Positions 55,256-64,000 of a DNA stretch of 64,000 nucleotides are shown here, in pieces (the first letter of the stretch is position 1; each line of letters starts with the position of its first letter). The stretch lies in the NCBI RefSeq assembly GCF_002979775.1, contig NZ_PCPR01000015.1:1-64000 (forward strand), read 5' to 3'. The notes beneath the pieces are model-generated. The model worked only from the letters and a program-made list of their open reading frames with translations, ran no database searches and was not told the DNA's origin. The DNA is from Arthrobacter sp. MYb23 (GTDB lineage: Bacteria > Actinomycetota > Actinomycetes > Actinomycetales > Micrococcaceae). The translations under genes were made by a program, and so were the position numbers.

Positions 55256-56983
55256 CTACTTCTCGTTCATCGGGATACGGACGCCGCGTTCGTTGGCGAC
55301 CTCGACGGCGCGGTCGTAACCGGCGTCGACGTGGCGGATGACGCCCATGCCGGGGTCGTTGGTCAGGAGCCGTTCAAGTTTCTCTGCGGCGAGGTCGGTT
55401 CCGTCAGCGACGGAGACCTGTCCGGCGTGGAGGGACCGGCCAATTCCGACGCCGCCGCCGTGGTGGATCGATACCCAGGTGGCACCGGAAGAGGTGTTGA
55501 TCAGGGCGTTGAGCAACGGCCAGTCAGCAATCGCATCGGAACCGTCTGCCATGGACTCAGTTTCCCGGTACGGGGAGGCCACAGAACCGGAGTCCAGGTG
55601 GTCACGGCCGATTACGATCGGGGCCTTGACTTTGCCTTCCTTCACGAGCTGGTTGAACAGCAGGCCGGCCTTGGCCCGTTCGCCGTACCCGAGCCAGCAA
55701 ATACGTGCCGGGAGGCCTTCGAACTCCACCCGGTCCGCGGCGGCGTCGAGCCATTTGTGCAGGTGCTTGTTCTCCGGGAACAGTTCCTTGATGGCCTTGT
55801 CAGTCACGGCGATGTCTTCCGGATCACCGGACAGTGCCACCCAACGGAACGGGCCGAGGCCCTCGCAGAACAGCGGACGGATGTAGGCCGGGACGAAGCC
55901 GGGGAACTCGAACGCGCGCTCGTACCCGCCCTTGCGTGCCTCATCACGGATGGAGTTGCCGTAGTCGAACACCTCAGACCCGGCATCCTGGAACTCCACC
56001 ATCGCCTGGACCTGGCGGGCCATGGAAGCCTGGGCTTTCTTAGTGAACCCTTCCGGATCAGCCTCAGCCTCGGTGTGCCACTCGGCCACGGTGATGCCCT
56101 CCGGCAGGTAAGACAACGGGTCGTGCGCACTCGTCTGGTCGGTGACCACATCAAAAGTCACTTCCCCGGCCTGGTGGCGGCGGAGCAGCTCGGGGAACAC
56201 CTCAGCGGCGTTGCCCACGTAACCCACGGACCAGCCGCGGCGCTCGTCCTTCGCGGCCTGGACCTTCTTGATCGCGGCGTCCAGATCAGTTTCGACCTCG
56301 TCCAGGTAGCGCTTCCCGGCCCGGCGGCGGAGACGGGTTTCGTCCACGTCCACAATCAAGCACGCGCCATCGTTCAGGGTTACCGCCAGCGGCTGGGCCC
56401 CGCCCATGCCACCACAACCACCCGTCAAGGTCAGCGTCCCGGCCAACGGGCCCTCCGTGGAACCCTCCGCAGCAGGAGCCGGATGGCGGCCCTCCGCGGC
56501 CAGCTTATTGCCAACCGCGGCGAACGTCTCGTACGTGCCCTGCAGGATGCCCTGGGTGCCGATGTAAATCCAGGACCCGGCCGTCATCTGGCCGTACATC
56601 ATCAAACCCTCGGCCTCGAGACGGCGGAACTCAGGCCACGTAGCCCAATCCCCCACCAGGTTGGAGTTGGCCAGCAGCACACGCGGCGCCCACTCATGAG
56701 TACGGAACACACCCACCGGCTTGCCCGACTGCACCAGAAGCGTTTCGTCCTTCTCCATGGACTCAAGAGTCCGGGTGATCGCGTCAAACGCGGCCCAGGA
56801 ACGAACAGCACGGCCCGTACCGCCATAAACCACCAGATCATCCGGACGCTCAGCGACCTCCGGATCCAGGTTGTTCATCAACATGCGCAACGGCGCCTCG
56901 GTCTGCCACGACTTGGCAGTAAGCTCAGTACCCCGGGCGGCCTTGACCGGACGGGCACCAGTAGTGAAATCGGCGGGTGCCAT
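55256..56983 (-). CDS. hutU: Urocanate hydratase
   Basis: 575 residues, close to the family length of about 555. NAD+-binding and catalytic motifs include [53 protein letters not shown] and [15 protein letters not shown]. It hydrates urocanate to imidazolone propionate. ATG 56983 follows AGGAG; the frame's earlier starts have no support. First gene of the operon, with the operator at 57082 about 100 nt upstream. Imidazolonepropionase (hutI) is not seen in the window. Confidence 0.96.
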   Translation of the reverse strand: MAPADFTTGARPVKAARGTELTAKSWQTEAPLRMLMNNLDPEVAERPDDLVVYGGTGRAVRSWAAFDAITRTLESMEKDETLLVQSGKPVGVFRTHEWAPRVLLANSNLVGDWATWPEFRRLEAEGLMMYGQMTAGSWIYIGTQGILQGTYETFAAVGNKLAAEGRHPAPAAEGSTEGPLAGTLTLTGGCGGMGGAQPLAVTLNDGACLIVDVDETRLRRRAGKRYLDEVETDLDAAIKKVQAAKDERRGWSVGYVGNAAEVFPELLRRHQAGEVTFDVVTDQTSAHDPLSYLPEGITVAEWHTEAEADPEGFTKKAQASMARQVQAMVEFQDAGSEVFDYGNSIRDEARKGGYERAFEFPGFVPAYIRPLFCEGLGPFRWVALSGDPEDIAVTDKAIKELFPENKHLHKWLDAAADRVEFEGLPARICWLGYGERAKAGLLFNQLVKEGKVKAPIVIGRDHLDSGSVASPYRETESMADGSDAIADWPLLNALINTSSGATWVSIHHGGGVGIGRSLHAGQVSVADGTDLAAEKLERLLTNDPGMGVIRHVDAGYDRAVEVANERGVRIPMNEK

Positions 56984-57081
56984 GGTGACTCCTTCGTCTA
57001 TGGGAAGTGTGTGGTGGAAAGATCTTCTGCTTCTACTAAAGCTCCTTTGTCGAGCGGCCGGAACGGCTTTTGGAAGGGTGC

Positions 57082-57099
57082 TGTCCGGAATTACAGACA
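57082..57099 (-). promoter_or_regulatory. Candidate Hut operator, hutU/SRPBCC divergent region
   Basis: TGTCCGGAATTACAGACA, an imperfect inverted repeat, lies about 100 nt before hutU and 46 nt before the divergent SRPBCC gene. Its relatives are at 50771, 58436 and 58503. Confidence 0.7.
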
Positions 57100-57144
57100 T
57101 GCTTAGCCCTCGCATTTACTCGGCAATGAGCGCATGCTGGACCC

Positions 57145-57582
57145 ATGGCAACGTACCGGGTGACAACCCTCGTCTCGGCGCCGCCCCAGCGCGTCTTCGC
57201 GGTGTGGACGGACCTGGATCGGTTCTCCGAATGGATCGGAGGAGTCACCCGCGTCACCCATCGGGTTGGCCCGCCCAACCAGGCCGGCAGCCGTTACACG
57301 GTGTGGTTTGGACGTATGGCAAGCCCTACGGAAATCCTCGCCGCAGAGCCGCCGCGGCACATCCGCACTCGTTTCGGTAATGCGATCCTGAAGGGCGAGT
57401 CAGATGTGAGATTTACGGCCGAGGGCCAGGGCACACGCATCGACCAGGAGTTCGTCACCCGTGGCTTCATCGCCGGGATTTTCGGACGGCTTTTCGCCCT
57501 GGGTTCCTACAAAGGCAGCTTCCAAGGCGAGCTGGAGACCTTCAGGAAACTCGTCGAGAAGGAAGCCAGCGGGCAAGACTAA
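57145..57582 (+). CDS. SRPBCC-family (polyketide cyclase/START-like) protein
   Basis: 145 residues of the helix-grip fold: N-terminal VTTLVSAPPQRVFAVWTDLDRFSEWIGGV, middle VWFGRMASPTEILAAEPPRHI, C-terminal long helix GSFQGELETFRKLVEKEA. Such proteins bind hydrophobic ligands in a cavity. Divergent from hutU with a Hut-type site between them, so it may be co-regulated. No direct role in histidine degradation is known to me. Confidence 0.87.
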   Translation: MATYRVTTLVSAPPQRVFAVWTDLDRFSEWIGGVTRVTHRVGPPNQAGSRYTVWFGRMASPTEILAAEPPRHIRTRFGNAILKGESDVRFTAEGQGTRIDQEFVTRGFIAGIFGRLFALGSYKGSFQGELETFRKLVEKEASGQD

Positions 57583-57590
57583 GCACCACG

Positions 57591-58397
57591 TCAGGCCCCC
57601 GGACGGCCGTGGATTCGCACCGACAGTTCGTCGGCGGCCTTGCGGATGCGTGCAGCAAGGACCGGCCACTGCTCAGCTGGCACTTTGTCCTCCAGGAACG
57701 TGACGGCCACTGCCGCCGTCGGCCAGCCAACATGGTCCGTCACAGCGGCAGCTATGGAGCAGAATCCCGGCGTGATTTCGCCGTTTTCCGTGGCGTAGCC
57801 ACGGAGCCGCACTTGGTCCAAGTGCGACGACAACGCCGAATACTTCATGATGGGGAACTCCACCTCGTGCCGCGATGTGAAGGCGGCAGCGTTCGGATAC
57901 AGGGCGCGGACCTGCGACTTTGGCAGGGCGGCCAGGATCGCCCGGCCCGTCGCCGTGAGGTGGCTGGGCAGGCGGACCCCGACGTCGGTCACCAGGCTGG
58001 GGCGATTCTTGGCGCGCTCCTCCACGATGTAGAGAACGTCCCGGCCGTGGAGCACCGCCAAGTGGGCGCTCTCCCCGATCACATCCACCAGGGAAGCGAG
58101 CATCGGACGTCCCAGCCGGGACAAGGGTTCCTGACGCGAGTACGCCGAACTGAGTTCGAACGCGCTGATGCCCAGACCGTAGCGCTGTTCCTCGTGCAGA
58201 TGCAGGACGAACCCGTTCGCCTCCATGACGCCGAGCAGGTGATACACGCTGGATCGCGGCAAACCCAGCGCAGTGGCGATGTTCGACGCCGCCATGGGAC
58301 CGCGGCGCGAAGCCAACAGTTTCAAAATCCGCAGCGTATTTTCGGCCGCCGGGACTTTGGACGTGGCTTTGCCTGGTGCGGTTGGCGTCGTTGTCAT
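57591..58397 (-). CDS. IclR-family regulator, probable Hut repressor/regulator
   Basis: 268 residues. Winged helix (NTLRILKLLASRRGPMAASNIATALGL, PRSSVYHLLGVMEANGFV) and IclR effector domain (VLHGRDVLYIVEERAKNRP, RLPSHLTATGRAILAALP, GEITPGFCSIAAAVTDH). Two copies of the Hut-type inverted repeat stand upstream of its start, pointing to autoregulation; the same repeat precedes hutG and hutU. Hut control by an IclR protein is therefore supported by sequence but not proven. Confidence 0.92.
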   Translation of the reverse strand: MTTTPTAPGKATSKVPAAENTLRILKLLASRRGPMAASNIATALGLPRSSVYHLLGVMEANGFVLHLHEEQRYGLGISAFELSSAYSRQEPLSRLGRPMLASLVDVIGESAHLAVLHGRDVLYIVEERAKNRPSLVTDVGVRLPSHLTATGRAILAALPKSQVRALYPNAAAFTSRHEVEFPIMKYSALSSHLDQVRLRGYATENGEITPGFCSIAAAVTDHVGWPTAAVAVTFLEDKVPAEQWPVLAARIRKAADELSVRIHGRPGA

Positions 58398-58435
58398 GGT
58401 TCCTCGCTGCTGGGCTGCTTACGGGATGCCGGAGC

Positions 58436-58453
58436 TGTCCGGTATCCCGTACT
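58436..58453 (-). promoter_or_regulatory. Candidate Hut operator, regulator promoter site 1
   Basis: TGTCCGGTATCCCGTACT, 39 nt upstream of the IclR gene start. It keeps the left half-site and a weaker right half. Confidence 0.55.
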
Positions 58454-58502
58454 CAAGCGTGCACCTTTCGCTAGGCAATGACCAGCACCGGGCCGCCGGG
58501 AG

Positions 58503-58520
58503 TGTCCGGAATACCGGACT
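58503..58520 (-). promoter_or_regulatory. Candidate Hut operator, regulator promoter site 2
   Basis: TGTCCGGAATACCGGACT holds the perfect inverted repeat GTCCGG-AATA-CCGGAC, the most symmetric of the four sites. It lies 67 bp from site 1. Confidence 0.7.
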
Positions 58521-58635
58521 TAGCAGGAGACAGGTCCCCATGGCCGCTGTTGGCGCTCAATATCGGAGGAGAACAGCGGCAAGAATCCCGGCGGCTAACC
58601 ACATGGGCCCACACCCGCGCGATGTCGTGGTCAGA

Positions 58636-59388
58636 TCACAGACCCGCAACTTCGAAGCCGAATTCGCGAATACATGCTGTCGCGAGGGATGTGACTGAGT
58701 CCATGATGGGCAGGACTTGGGCTGCTTGATTCGTTATCAGTGGGATTTCCGTGCAGGCTGCGATCGCGATGTCGGCGCCGTCCCTCTGCAGCGTCTCGGC
58801 AGCTGCTCTGATCAGCTGTACTGCTTTGTCGAGGGGTTCCCCCTGTTTAACGAGTCGAATGGCTTCGTCCACCATGGTGCGTTGGTCATGTTCGGAGACA
58901 TGACGAACTCCTAGCCCGATCTCGGCTGCCGCCGTTTCATAAAGACGGGCGCGTCTCGTCCCCCGGGTTCCGAGAATTCCGATGCACTTTGCGTCTGGAT
59001 GGAGCTTGACTGCGTCTGCCACGGTTGCCCGAATCATGTCGACAATCTTCAAGGGAGTCTCAGCCTGCAGCTCGGGCAGGAACGCGTGAGCGGTATTGCA
59101 TGGAATGGCCACAGCCCTGGCGCCTGCTTGCTCAAGCGCGTTGATTCCCTTGGCCATCATCCATACCGGGGATCGCCCTCTTCCGAGAAGGAAGTCTGTT
59201 CGATCAGGCACCCGTGGGTCAGCCCAGATCACAACAGGCAGGTGTTGTTGGTCTGTTTGAGCGGCTGTCAGCGAGGCAATCGTCTGATAGAAATGGGCGG
59301 TTGCCAGCGGACCCATGCCACCAAGAACTCCCAGGAGTCGTCCGTCAGGTGCACCACGGCCCAAGGGGACCGCCGTATGGTTCTGCAC
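58636..59388 (-). CDS. Asp/Glu racemase-family protein
   Basis: 250 residues. N-terminal LLGVLGGMGPLATAHFYQTI; the two catalytic cysteines lie in AIPCNTAHAF and IAACTEIPLI. The family includes aspartate racemases and related cofactor-free epimerases. The start is uncertain: GTG 59388 is used because the open frame otherwise overlaps the upstream peptidase gene by 61 nt. Downstream of the DmpA-like peptidase, so probably one operon for D-amino acid or peptide metabolism. Confidence 0.85.
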   Translation of the reverse strand: MQNHTAVPLGRGAPDGRLLGVLGGMGPLATAHFYQTIASLTAAQTDQQHLPVVIWADPRVPDRTDFLLGRGRSPVWMMAKGINALEQAGARAVAIPCNTAHAFLPELQAETPLKIVDMIRATVADAVKLHPDAKCIGILGTRGTRRARLYETAAAEIGLGVRHVSEHDQRTMVDEAIRLVKQGEPLDKAVQLIRAAAETLQRDGADIAIAACTEIPLITNQAAQVLPIMDSVTSLATACIREFGFEVAGL

Positions 59389-59411
59389 GAGTGAGGCTGA
59401 AGTTCTCCGCT

Positions 59412-60485
59412 TCACTTGGTCGATCCACGAAACAGACTGGAATGCGGAAACGCGTGAGCCGTGCGGCCCCACGGGAGAGACACTGTTGTTGCGCTCAGTA
59501 TTGCGTCCAGCACGCTTTCTTCAACGCTGTCCATAACGGCATCGAAGACCTCGTCCAGTTCCTGCGGGTTCAGGGCCCGGCCGGGAGCGGTTTGAGTTGT
59601 GAAGGAAACCGCGTAGTCGCCACTGCCGTGGGAATAGGCCGCGCCTGTGCGTCCCAACCCGAAGACCCCGCGACGGGCTATGCGGGCCAATTCACTGGCT
59701 GAGCATGGGAAATCGGTGGCAACCACTACCACACAGGAGCCGTCTGCGTTGCTCGGACCCGAGACTGGCAGACCGATCGATTCCGGAGTGATCCGCGTGC
59801 CTTCCAGGCGGAGTTCGCCGGCCATGTTGGCTTGCACCAGCACTCCAACGGTACGTTTGCTTCCCTGGATGGTGACTTCGCGGGATGCTGAGCCTATTCC
59901 GGCTTTGAATCCTAAGGCGCATGCACCCGTTCCCCCTCCTTTGTTTCCCATGTCAACTGGTGCCGGACCGGCTGTGTTGAGTGCTGCGAAGACGTCATCG
60001 GGTGTGACCGGCCGATCTGCACCGAGGGATAGCCAGGAGTCGTTGATCTCTCCAATGACAGGATTGATCGAGGTCAGGCGGGTTGGATTGCGCTCCTGAA
60101 GCCATGTGATCAATGAATCGGCTACCCGAAATGTCGACAATGTCGAGGTCAACAGGATGGGCGTTTCAATCGTTCCCAATTCCTGGATCTGGGTCGCGCC
60201 AACGAACTTTCCATAGCCGTTGCCGGCAAAGAAACCGGCCGGTAAGGGGCTGCAAGCCGCTAAGTCGCGGTGCACCACCGCCGTAACGCCGGAATGGATT
60301 CCTTGGTTGGCGTCGGTAAGCGTGGCATGACCCACAAGCACACCCTCGACATCCACCAGTGAATTAGTCGGTCCCGGCGTGCCTTTACCGAAGCTCAGCC
60401 CGTAGTTACGGGCTCGTTTAGAAGTCGTTTCATCCTGACTTCGAGTAAAGGCAGGTAATTCTTTTGAGTCCTCTGCTGATTTCAT
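59412..60485 (-). CDS. P1-family aminopeptidase (DmpA/BapA-like)
   Basis: 357 residues. The autocleavage nucleophile is S250 in SNADGSCVVVVATDFP, giving alpha and beta chains. GNKGGGTGACALGFKAGIGSASR precedes it and the beta chain continues with FGLGRTGAAYSHGSGDY. Family members are L-aminopeptidase/D-amidase enzymes or beta-peptidases acting on N-terminal D- or beta-amino acids. No signal peptide. With the racemase it suggests use of unusual peptides. Confidence 0.92.
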   Translation of the reverse strand: MKSAEDSKELPAFTRSQDETTSKRARNYGLSFGKGTPGPTNSLVDVEGVLVGHATLTDANQGIHSGVTAVVHRDLAACSPLPAGFFAGNGYGKFVGATQIQELGTIETPILLTSTLSTFRVADSLITWLQERNPTRLTSINPVIGEINDSWLSLGADRPVTPDDVFAALNTAGPAPVDMGNKGGGTGACALGFKAGIGSASREVTIQGSKRTVGVLVQANMAGELRLEGTRITPESIGLPVSGPSNADGSCVVVVATDFPCSASELARIARRGVFGLGRTGAAYSHGSGDYAVSFTTQTAPGRALNPQELDEVFDAVMDSVEESVLDAILSATTVSLPWGRTAHAFPHSSLFRGSTK

Positions 60486-60581
60486 TTCTTAAATGTCCGC
60501 GATAAGCGGAGCCGCCGCCTCGTCGAAGTAGACGATTTAGAGCCACATGCCTCGTTGCGGTCACCGAATACGCAGAAGCAT

Positions 60582-62246
60582 TCAGCCGTTCCCGATCCCC
60601 GAGGCCATCAGCCGCAACTGCAGCATGAGAGCAAGCCTTTGTTCTGGATCCGTGAGATCAATTGCACCCACCTCGGCAACCCGCTTGAGCCGGTAGCGAA
60701 ATGTATTGGTGTGAACGAAGGCCTTGGCGGATGCCGCGGCGACGTCACCGAAGGCGTCGAGCCAACACTGAAGCGTCTCGAGCAGCTGGCCGCTGTGCTC
60801 GGCGTCATATCGCACAAGGCGGGCTATCGGGCCAGATATTTCGTCTCCTCTGGCCAGGACCATGTCACCGAGTTCTAACAGCAGGGCATCAACCTGGACG
60901 TCGGCTATGGAAGCAACCGCACCCGGAACGGCCCGTGACAGGAGGACCCTGACAGCGCGGTCCGCACCCGTTTGTGAACGGTGCAATCCACTGATATCCG
61001 TAGCTAAAGGACCGATTCCTATGACTCCCGGCACTTTGGAACCGGTACGGGCAAGGAATGCGGATGCTACTCTTGCCGCCCGGTCTTCGGCTGAGTCCGG
61101 ATCTCCCGGCATCGGCAGAATCCCATATGCGATGTCGCCGATGAGAGACACTGCTGAACGTGACTGAATGGCACTGAGATGCATGGCGAGGGCGTCAGCA
61201 ACCCGATGGCGTTCAGCAACGAACCGCGCCTGTCCAATGGTGTCAGCCCGGTCTGGCTCCTGTTGGACCAGCCCCAGCGCGATGACAACCAGCTTCTGCC
61301 CCAGAAGGCCGAGCCGGGCCACCGCTTCCGGAGCGCCGGCGCCGCCCTCAAGTGCGGTTGACATGAGCTCTGAACGTACTCTGCGTTCCACGTCTGCCCC
61401 GACTCTGTTCCGCAGCAGGTGCAGCGAGACCAGCTTCGCAGCATCCACGAAAGCCTGGGTTCTTTCAGCATTCAACGGACTGCTGACAACGGCCCAGATC
61501 GATCCAAGAATCTCTTCGCCAGCCTTAACGGCTACCGCAACACGAGGCAGCCTGATGCCTTCAGCGTCCGTATCGTCAGGATTTAAGTAGACCGGCGCAC
61601 TTCCCTTGTAGAGATCACCGATAATGCCTGACCTATTCAGGGCATCAGCGAATCGTTGTGGCACCTGACGTCCAAGAATCGTTTCGACCCGTGACGGATC
61701 TCCCTCATCCTGCCGTCCCGAGAATGCGAGAACATTGAAGCCTCGATCCTCAATTGTCACGGGCGCATCCAGCAAGGCAGCGATAGCATTCGCCAATGCG
61801 AACAGATCCCCGGACGGCATTCCGCCCAGCGTTTGTGGAGATTCATCACCAACGTCATCTTCTGCCAACAGAATCCGTAGCATCGCCGCCACTTGCGACC
61901 ACGAGGCGCCCTCTGTTAGGCCCAGCAGTAGGACTCCTGAGGCACGGACAGCCGCCAACAGGTCAGGTGTTTTGTCTACTGGTGAGCGGACAATGAGGGC
62001 GGCGGCATCATGCTCGCCAAGTTTGCGTAGGAGTGACACGATCTCCTCGGGATCATGCACACCAACGCCCAGTACCACTGCCCTGGGAGCAAGGCTGAGT
62101 TCGTCGGCCCGGTCGTAGATAGTGATGCCGCCCAGGTCGCTGGTCGCGTTTGCGCGACCAGCGACCAACTCCAGCAGCGTGTCTCCCAAATCACTGAGGA
62201 TGCGGGTGAGGCTGGTCTGGGGCTTGAAGGACATTGGGCTTAGCAC
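60582..62246 (-). CDS. PucR-family transcriptional regulator
   Basis: 554 residues. N-terminal PucR-like ligand region (about 1-140), a GAF-like/GGDEF-related middle, and a C-terminal HTH_30 domain with the hallmark VHTNTFRYRLKRVAEVGAIDLTDP. PucR/CdaR regulators often control purine, sugar-acid or amino-acid genes in response to a metabolite. It sits between the peptidase and the NSAR-like gene, both possible targets. GTG 62246 is used; ATG 62234 is equally possible. Confidence 0.88.
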   Translation of the reverse strand: MLSPMSFKPQTSLTRILSDLGDTLLELVAGRANATSDLGGITIYDRADELSLAPRAVVLGVGVHDPEEIVSLLRKLGEHDAAALIVRSPVDKTPDLLAAVRASGVLLLGLTEGASWSQVAAMLRILLAEDDVGDESPQTLGGMPSGDLFALANAIAALLDAPVTIEDRGFNVLAFSGRQDEGDPSRVETILGRQVPQRFADALNRSGIIGDLYKGSAPVYLNPDDTDAEGIRLPRVAVAVKAGEEILGSIWAVVSSPLNAERTQAFVDAAKLVSLHLLRNRVGADVERRVRSELMSTALEGGAGAPEAVARLGLLGQKLVVIALGLVQQEPDRADTIGQARFVAERHRVADALAMHLSAIQSRSAVSLIGDIAYGILPMPGDPDSAEDRAARVASAFLARTGSKVPGVIGIGPLATDISGLHRSQTGADRAVRVLLSRAVPGAVASIADVQVDALLLELGDMVLARGDEISGPIARLVRYDAEHSGQLLETLQCWLDAFGDVAAASAKAFVHTNTFRYRLKRVAEVGAIDLTDPEQRLALMLQLRLMASGIGNG

Positions 62247-62330
62247 GTCTCCAATATAATGGAATCCGCATGAGCATCACTGGGAGAATTATACCAACTT
62301 TGCGGTTATTTTCGTTGATATCAACGAGGC

Positions 62331-63437
62331 CTATGCCCCGATGTTCTCCGAGCTGAGGGTAAATTCTTGAAGTCGATCCTCCAGAGGGGCTACCCCTAGG
62401 CCCGGGCCATTCGGAACGGTCAGGCCTCCATTCTCGAGAACAAAGGGTTCGGTCACGTCGTCGATGTAGAAGCGGTTTGAAGCGGATACGTCACCTGGAA
62501 GCGTAAACCCGGGGAGCGCTGCAAGGGCCACGTTGGCAGCCCTGCCTAAGCCGGTTTCGAGCATGCCTCCGCACCACACCGGGACACCGAGGGCAACGCA
62601 CACGTCATGGATGCGCCGAGCCTCAAGATATCCGCCCACTCGCCCCGGCTTGATGTTGACGATCTCGCATGCCCCAAGCTTGATGGCTGCCGCTGCCGTA
62701 CTGGCGGATACGATCGATTCGTCCAGGCAGATAGGTGTCCGGATTTTTCTCGCCAGCTCGGCGTGCCCAACCACATCTTCTTCGTCGAGCGGCTGTTCAA
62801 TCAGCAACAGGTCGAAGGCATCAAGTTTGGCCAATTGGTGGGCGTCGCCCAACGTATACGCCGTGTTTGCGTCCACTTGAAGCAATACGTCATCACCGAA
62901 CTTCTCTCGAACTGCACGGACGGGCGCAAGGTCCCAGCCTGGTTCGATCTTGAGTTTGATCCGCGCGTAGCCGTCGCTCAGGTACTTGCCTACGACTTCA
63001 AGCAGTTCCGGAACCGAATCCATGATTCCGACTGAAACTCCGCTTGGGACATGTGTGCGGACTGCGCCGAGACTGCTCGCGAACGAGATGTTCTGGTTCC
63101 GGAGCTCGGCGTCCAGAACGGCCATCTCCAGCGCGGCTTTGGCCATCCTGTGACCCTTGTATTTGTGGAGCCTGGGTCCCACGGCGTTGGCCGTGACCTC
63201 GCCCATGGCAAGGAGGTCCGGGATGAGGAATCGTCGCAGGACGTCTTCGACTGCATCGACGTATTCAGATGAGTAGAGCGGGTCTGACATGGCAACGCAT
63301 TCGCCCCAACCATCCCCACCGGGCGTTCGCACGCGCAGGAGTAGCATCTCCCTCTCATGCTGTGTTCCGAACGACGTGCGAAACGGTGCCACCAAGGGCA
63401 TCTGGATTCGCCGGATTTCAACGGCCTCGATTTTCAT
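62331..63437 (-). CDS. Enolase-superfamily racemase (N-succinylamino acid racemase / OSBS-like)
   Basis: 368 residues. All enolase-superfamily positions are present: K161 and K163 (KLKIEPG), metal ligands D189 (LQVDAN), E214 (LIEQP) and D239 (CLDES), and K263 (NIKPGRVGGY). The C-terminal GMLETGLGRAANVALAALPGF is typical of the NSAR/OSBS group. No menaquinone gene is near and a GNAT gene is immediately upstream, so amino-acid racemisation is favoured over o-succinylbenzoate synthesis. Confidence 0.87.
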   Translation of the reverse strand: MKIEAVEIRRIQMPLVAPFRTSFGTQHEREMLLLRVRTPGGDGWGECVAMSDPLYSSEYVDAVEDVLRRFLIPDLLAMGEVTANAVGPRLHKYKGHRMAKAALEMAVLDAELRNQNISFASSLGAVRTHVPSGVSVGIMDSVPELLEVVGKYLSDGYARIKLKIEPGWDLAPVRAVREKFGDDVLLQVDANTAYTLGDAHQLAKLDAFDLLLIEQPLDEEDVVGHAELARKIRTPICLDESIVSASTAAAAIKLGACEIVNIKPGRVGGYLEARRIHDVCVALGVPVWCGGMLETGLGRAANVALAALPGFTLPGDVSASNRFYIDDVTEPFVLENGGLTVPNGPGLGVAPLEDRLQEFTLSSENIGA

Positions 63438-63440
63438 GAA

Positions 63441-64000
63441 TTACTTTCCTTTCGTCACGATGTAGCTGCCTGTTGCTGGATCAAATCCCTCGACGCGGCC
63501 GCCACGGGAGAGGAAGCCGGTGAGAACTTCACGCACCGCAGTCCGCCACTCGCGTCCAAGTCCCGGGTCCAGGTGCCGAACTTTTTCGATGTCTTCCGGA
63601 ACTCCGACCGAAAGCCTCGACGCGTCGGTCACGGTGAGCTGAGGCTGGCCGGCGCTGCCCACGGTGAGTGCGGGAACGCTGTCCTGCTCCGCCATGTGTG
63701 GGTTACTCGTCCCCGGCGTTGCATCGCAGCGCCGGACCACGCCCGGGCTCGCCAGGTCCCATTCCAGGAGAAGCCGGTCTGAGTCGTCGCTTCCGTTGAT
63801 GTCATCGAGCATCGGCCCGTAGTAGTTGACCAGATACTTCGAAGCCATACCGCCAAGTTTGTGAAAGTTAAAGAAGGCGTTCCGGCGAACCAGAGGGTCA
63901 AATGTCCACGTGATGGTGTCTACTTGGCTCTCCAATGCGTGTGCTCGCTGGTCCAGCTTCAGCGCATAACCGACGTTTCGGCCGCGGGCGTTGCCGCTGA
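63441..64000 (-). CDS. GNAT-family acyltransferase (partial, cut by window edge)
   Basis: C-terminal 186 codons only; the start lies past 64000. The acetyl-CoA binding region is visible as GNARGRNVGYALKLDQR, followed by WTFDPLVRRNAFFNFHKLGG and YYGPMLDDINGSDDSDRLLLEWDL. This is the large GNAT type (COG3375-like) that pairs with N-succinylamino acid racemase genes, where it succinylates D-amino acids. The stop is 3 nt from the next ATG, so the two are coupled. Confidence 0.8.
   Translation of the reverse strand, partial: SGNARGRNVGYALKLDQRAHALESQVDTITWTFDPLVRRNAFFNFHKLGGMASKYLVNYYGPMLDDINGSDDSDRLLLEWDLASPGVVRRCDATPGTSNPHMAEQDSVPALTVGSAGQPQLTVTDASRLSVGVPEDIEKVRHLDPGLGREWRTAVREVLTGFLSRGGRVEGFDPATGSYIVTKGK

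Noticed and set aside
53838..57106. Plus-strand frames of 493 and 591 codons
   Set aside because: Antisense shadows of hutH and hutU; long open frames arise from third-position GC bias.

Overview
The window looks like chromosome from a high-GC actinobacterium of the Micrococcaceae, most likely the Arthrobacter/Paenarthrobacter group. I base this on GC-rich codon use, GTG and TTG starts with strong Shine-Dalgarno sequences, a DtxR-type iron box, a DUF6318 lipoprotein and a c-di-AMP riboswitch in front of an NlpC/P60 cell-wall hydrolase. No phage, integrase or transposase gene was seen. It reads as ordinary chromosome with many short accessory modules and several families of small intergenic repeats.

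Layout. 0.7-1.4 kb: zinc-free ribosomal proteins S14, L33 and L28. 1.8-4.5 kb: a ferric-reductase-like membrane flavoprotein, a secreted FMN-binding protein and ApbE, which together form a probable extracytoplasmic flavinylated electron-transfer module. 4.5-7.8 kb: three paralogous SGNH hydrolases with a MarR regulator and a YciI-like protein. 8-13.3 kb: an iron-siderophore uptake operon (binding protein, two permeases, ATPase, siderophore-interacting reductase) under an iron box. 14.3-18.2 kb: a complete class I cytochrome P450 system (P450, ferredoxin reductase, [2Fe-2S] ferredoxin) beside an IclR regulator with a candidate operator. 18.2-24.2 kb: a Wadjet/MksBEF-type SMC operon (jetA-jetB-jetC) with no jetD beside it.

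24.5-38 kb: mixed metabolic and envelope genes, including a large acyl-CoA dehydrogenase, flavin reductase, aldo/keto reductase, a sulfite-oxidase-family enzyme, a MATE exporter, an S4 RNA-binding protein, and secreted proteins with PKD-like and VCBS repeats. 38 kb: tRNA-Glu, tRNA-Asp and tRNA-Phe. 38.7-47.2 kb: an EamA transporter, sugar kinase, zincin, cation efflux protein, a PEP-utilising enzyme of rifampin-phosphotransferase-like architecture behind a tandem universal stress protein, and a short FAD protein. 47.4-50.7 kb: NlpC/P60 hydrolase with its riboswitch, CopC, and a purine permease.

50.8-58.4 kb: histidine utilisation (hutG, and a hutU-hutH operon) plus an IclR regulator. The same 18-bp inverted repeat occurs before hutG, before hutU and twice before the regulator, so the regulon can be read from the sequence. 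58.6-64 kb: an amino-acid/peptide module with an Asp/Glu racemase family protein, a DmpA-like P1 peptidase, a PucR regulator, an N-succinylamino-acid-racemase-like enolase and a GNAT protein cut by the window edge.

The least explained features are non-coding. One is a repeat with an exact 32-nt period at three places (about 0.5, 7.9 and 13.4 kb). The other is a family of 64-66-nt double-stem palindromes (14.2, 52.6 and 53.1 kb) that keep one architecture while their stem sequences differ.
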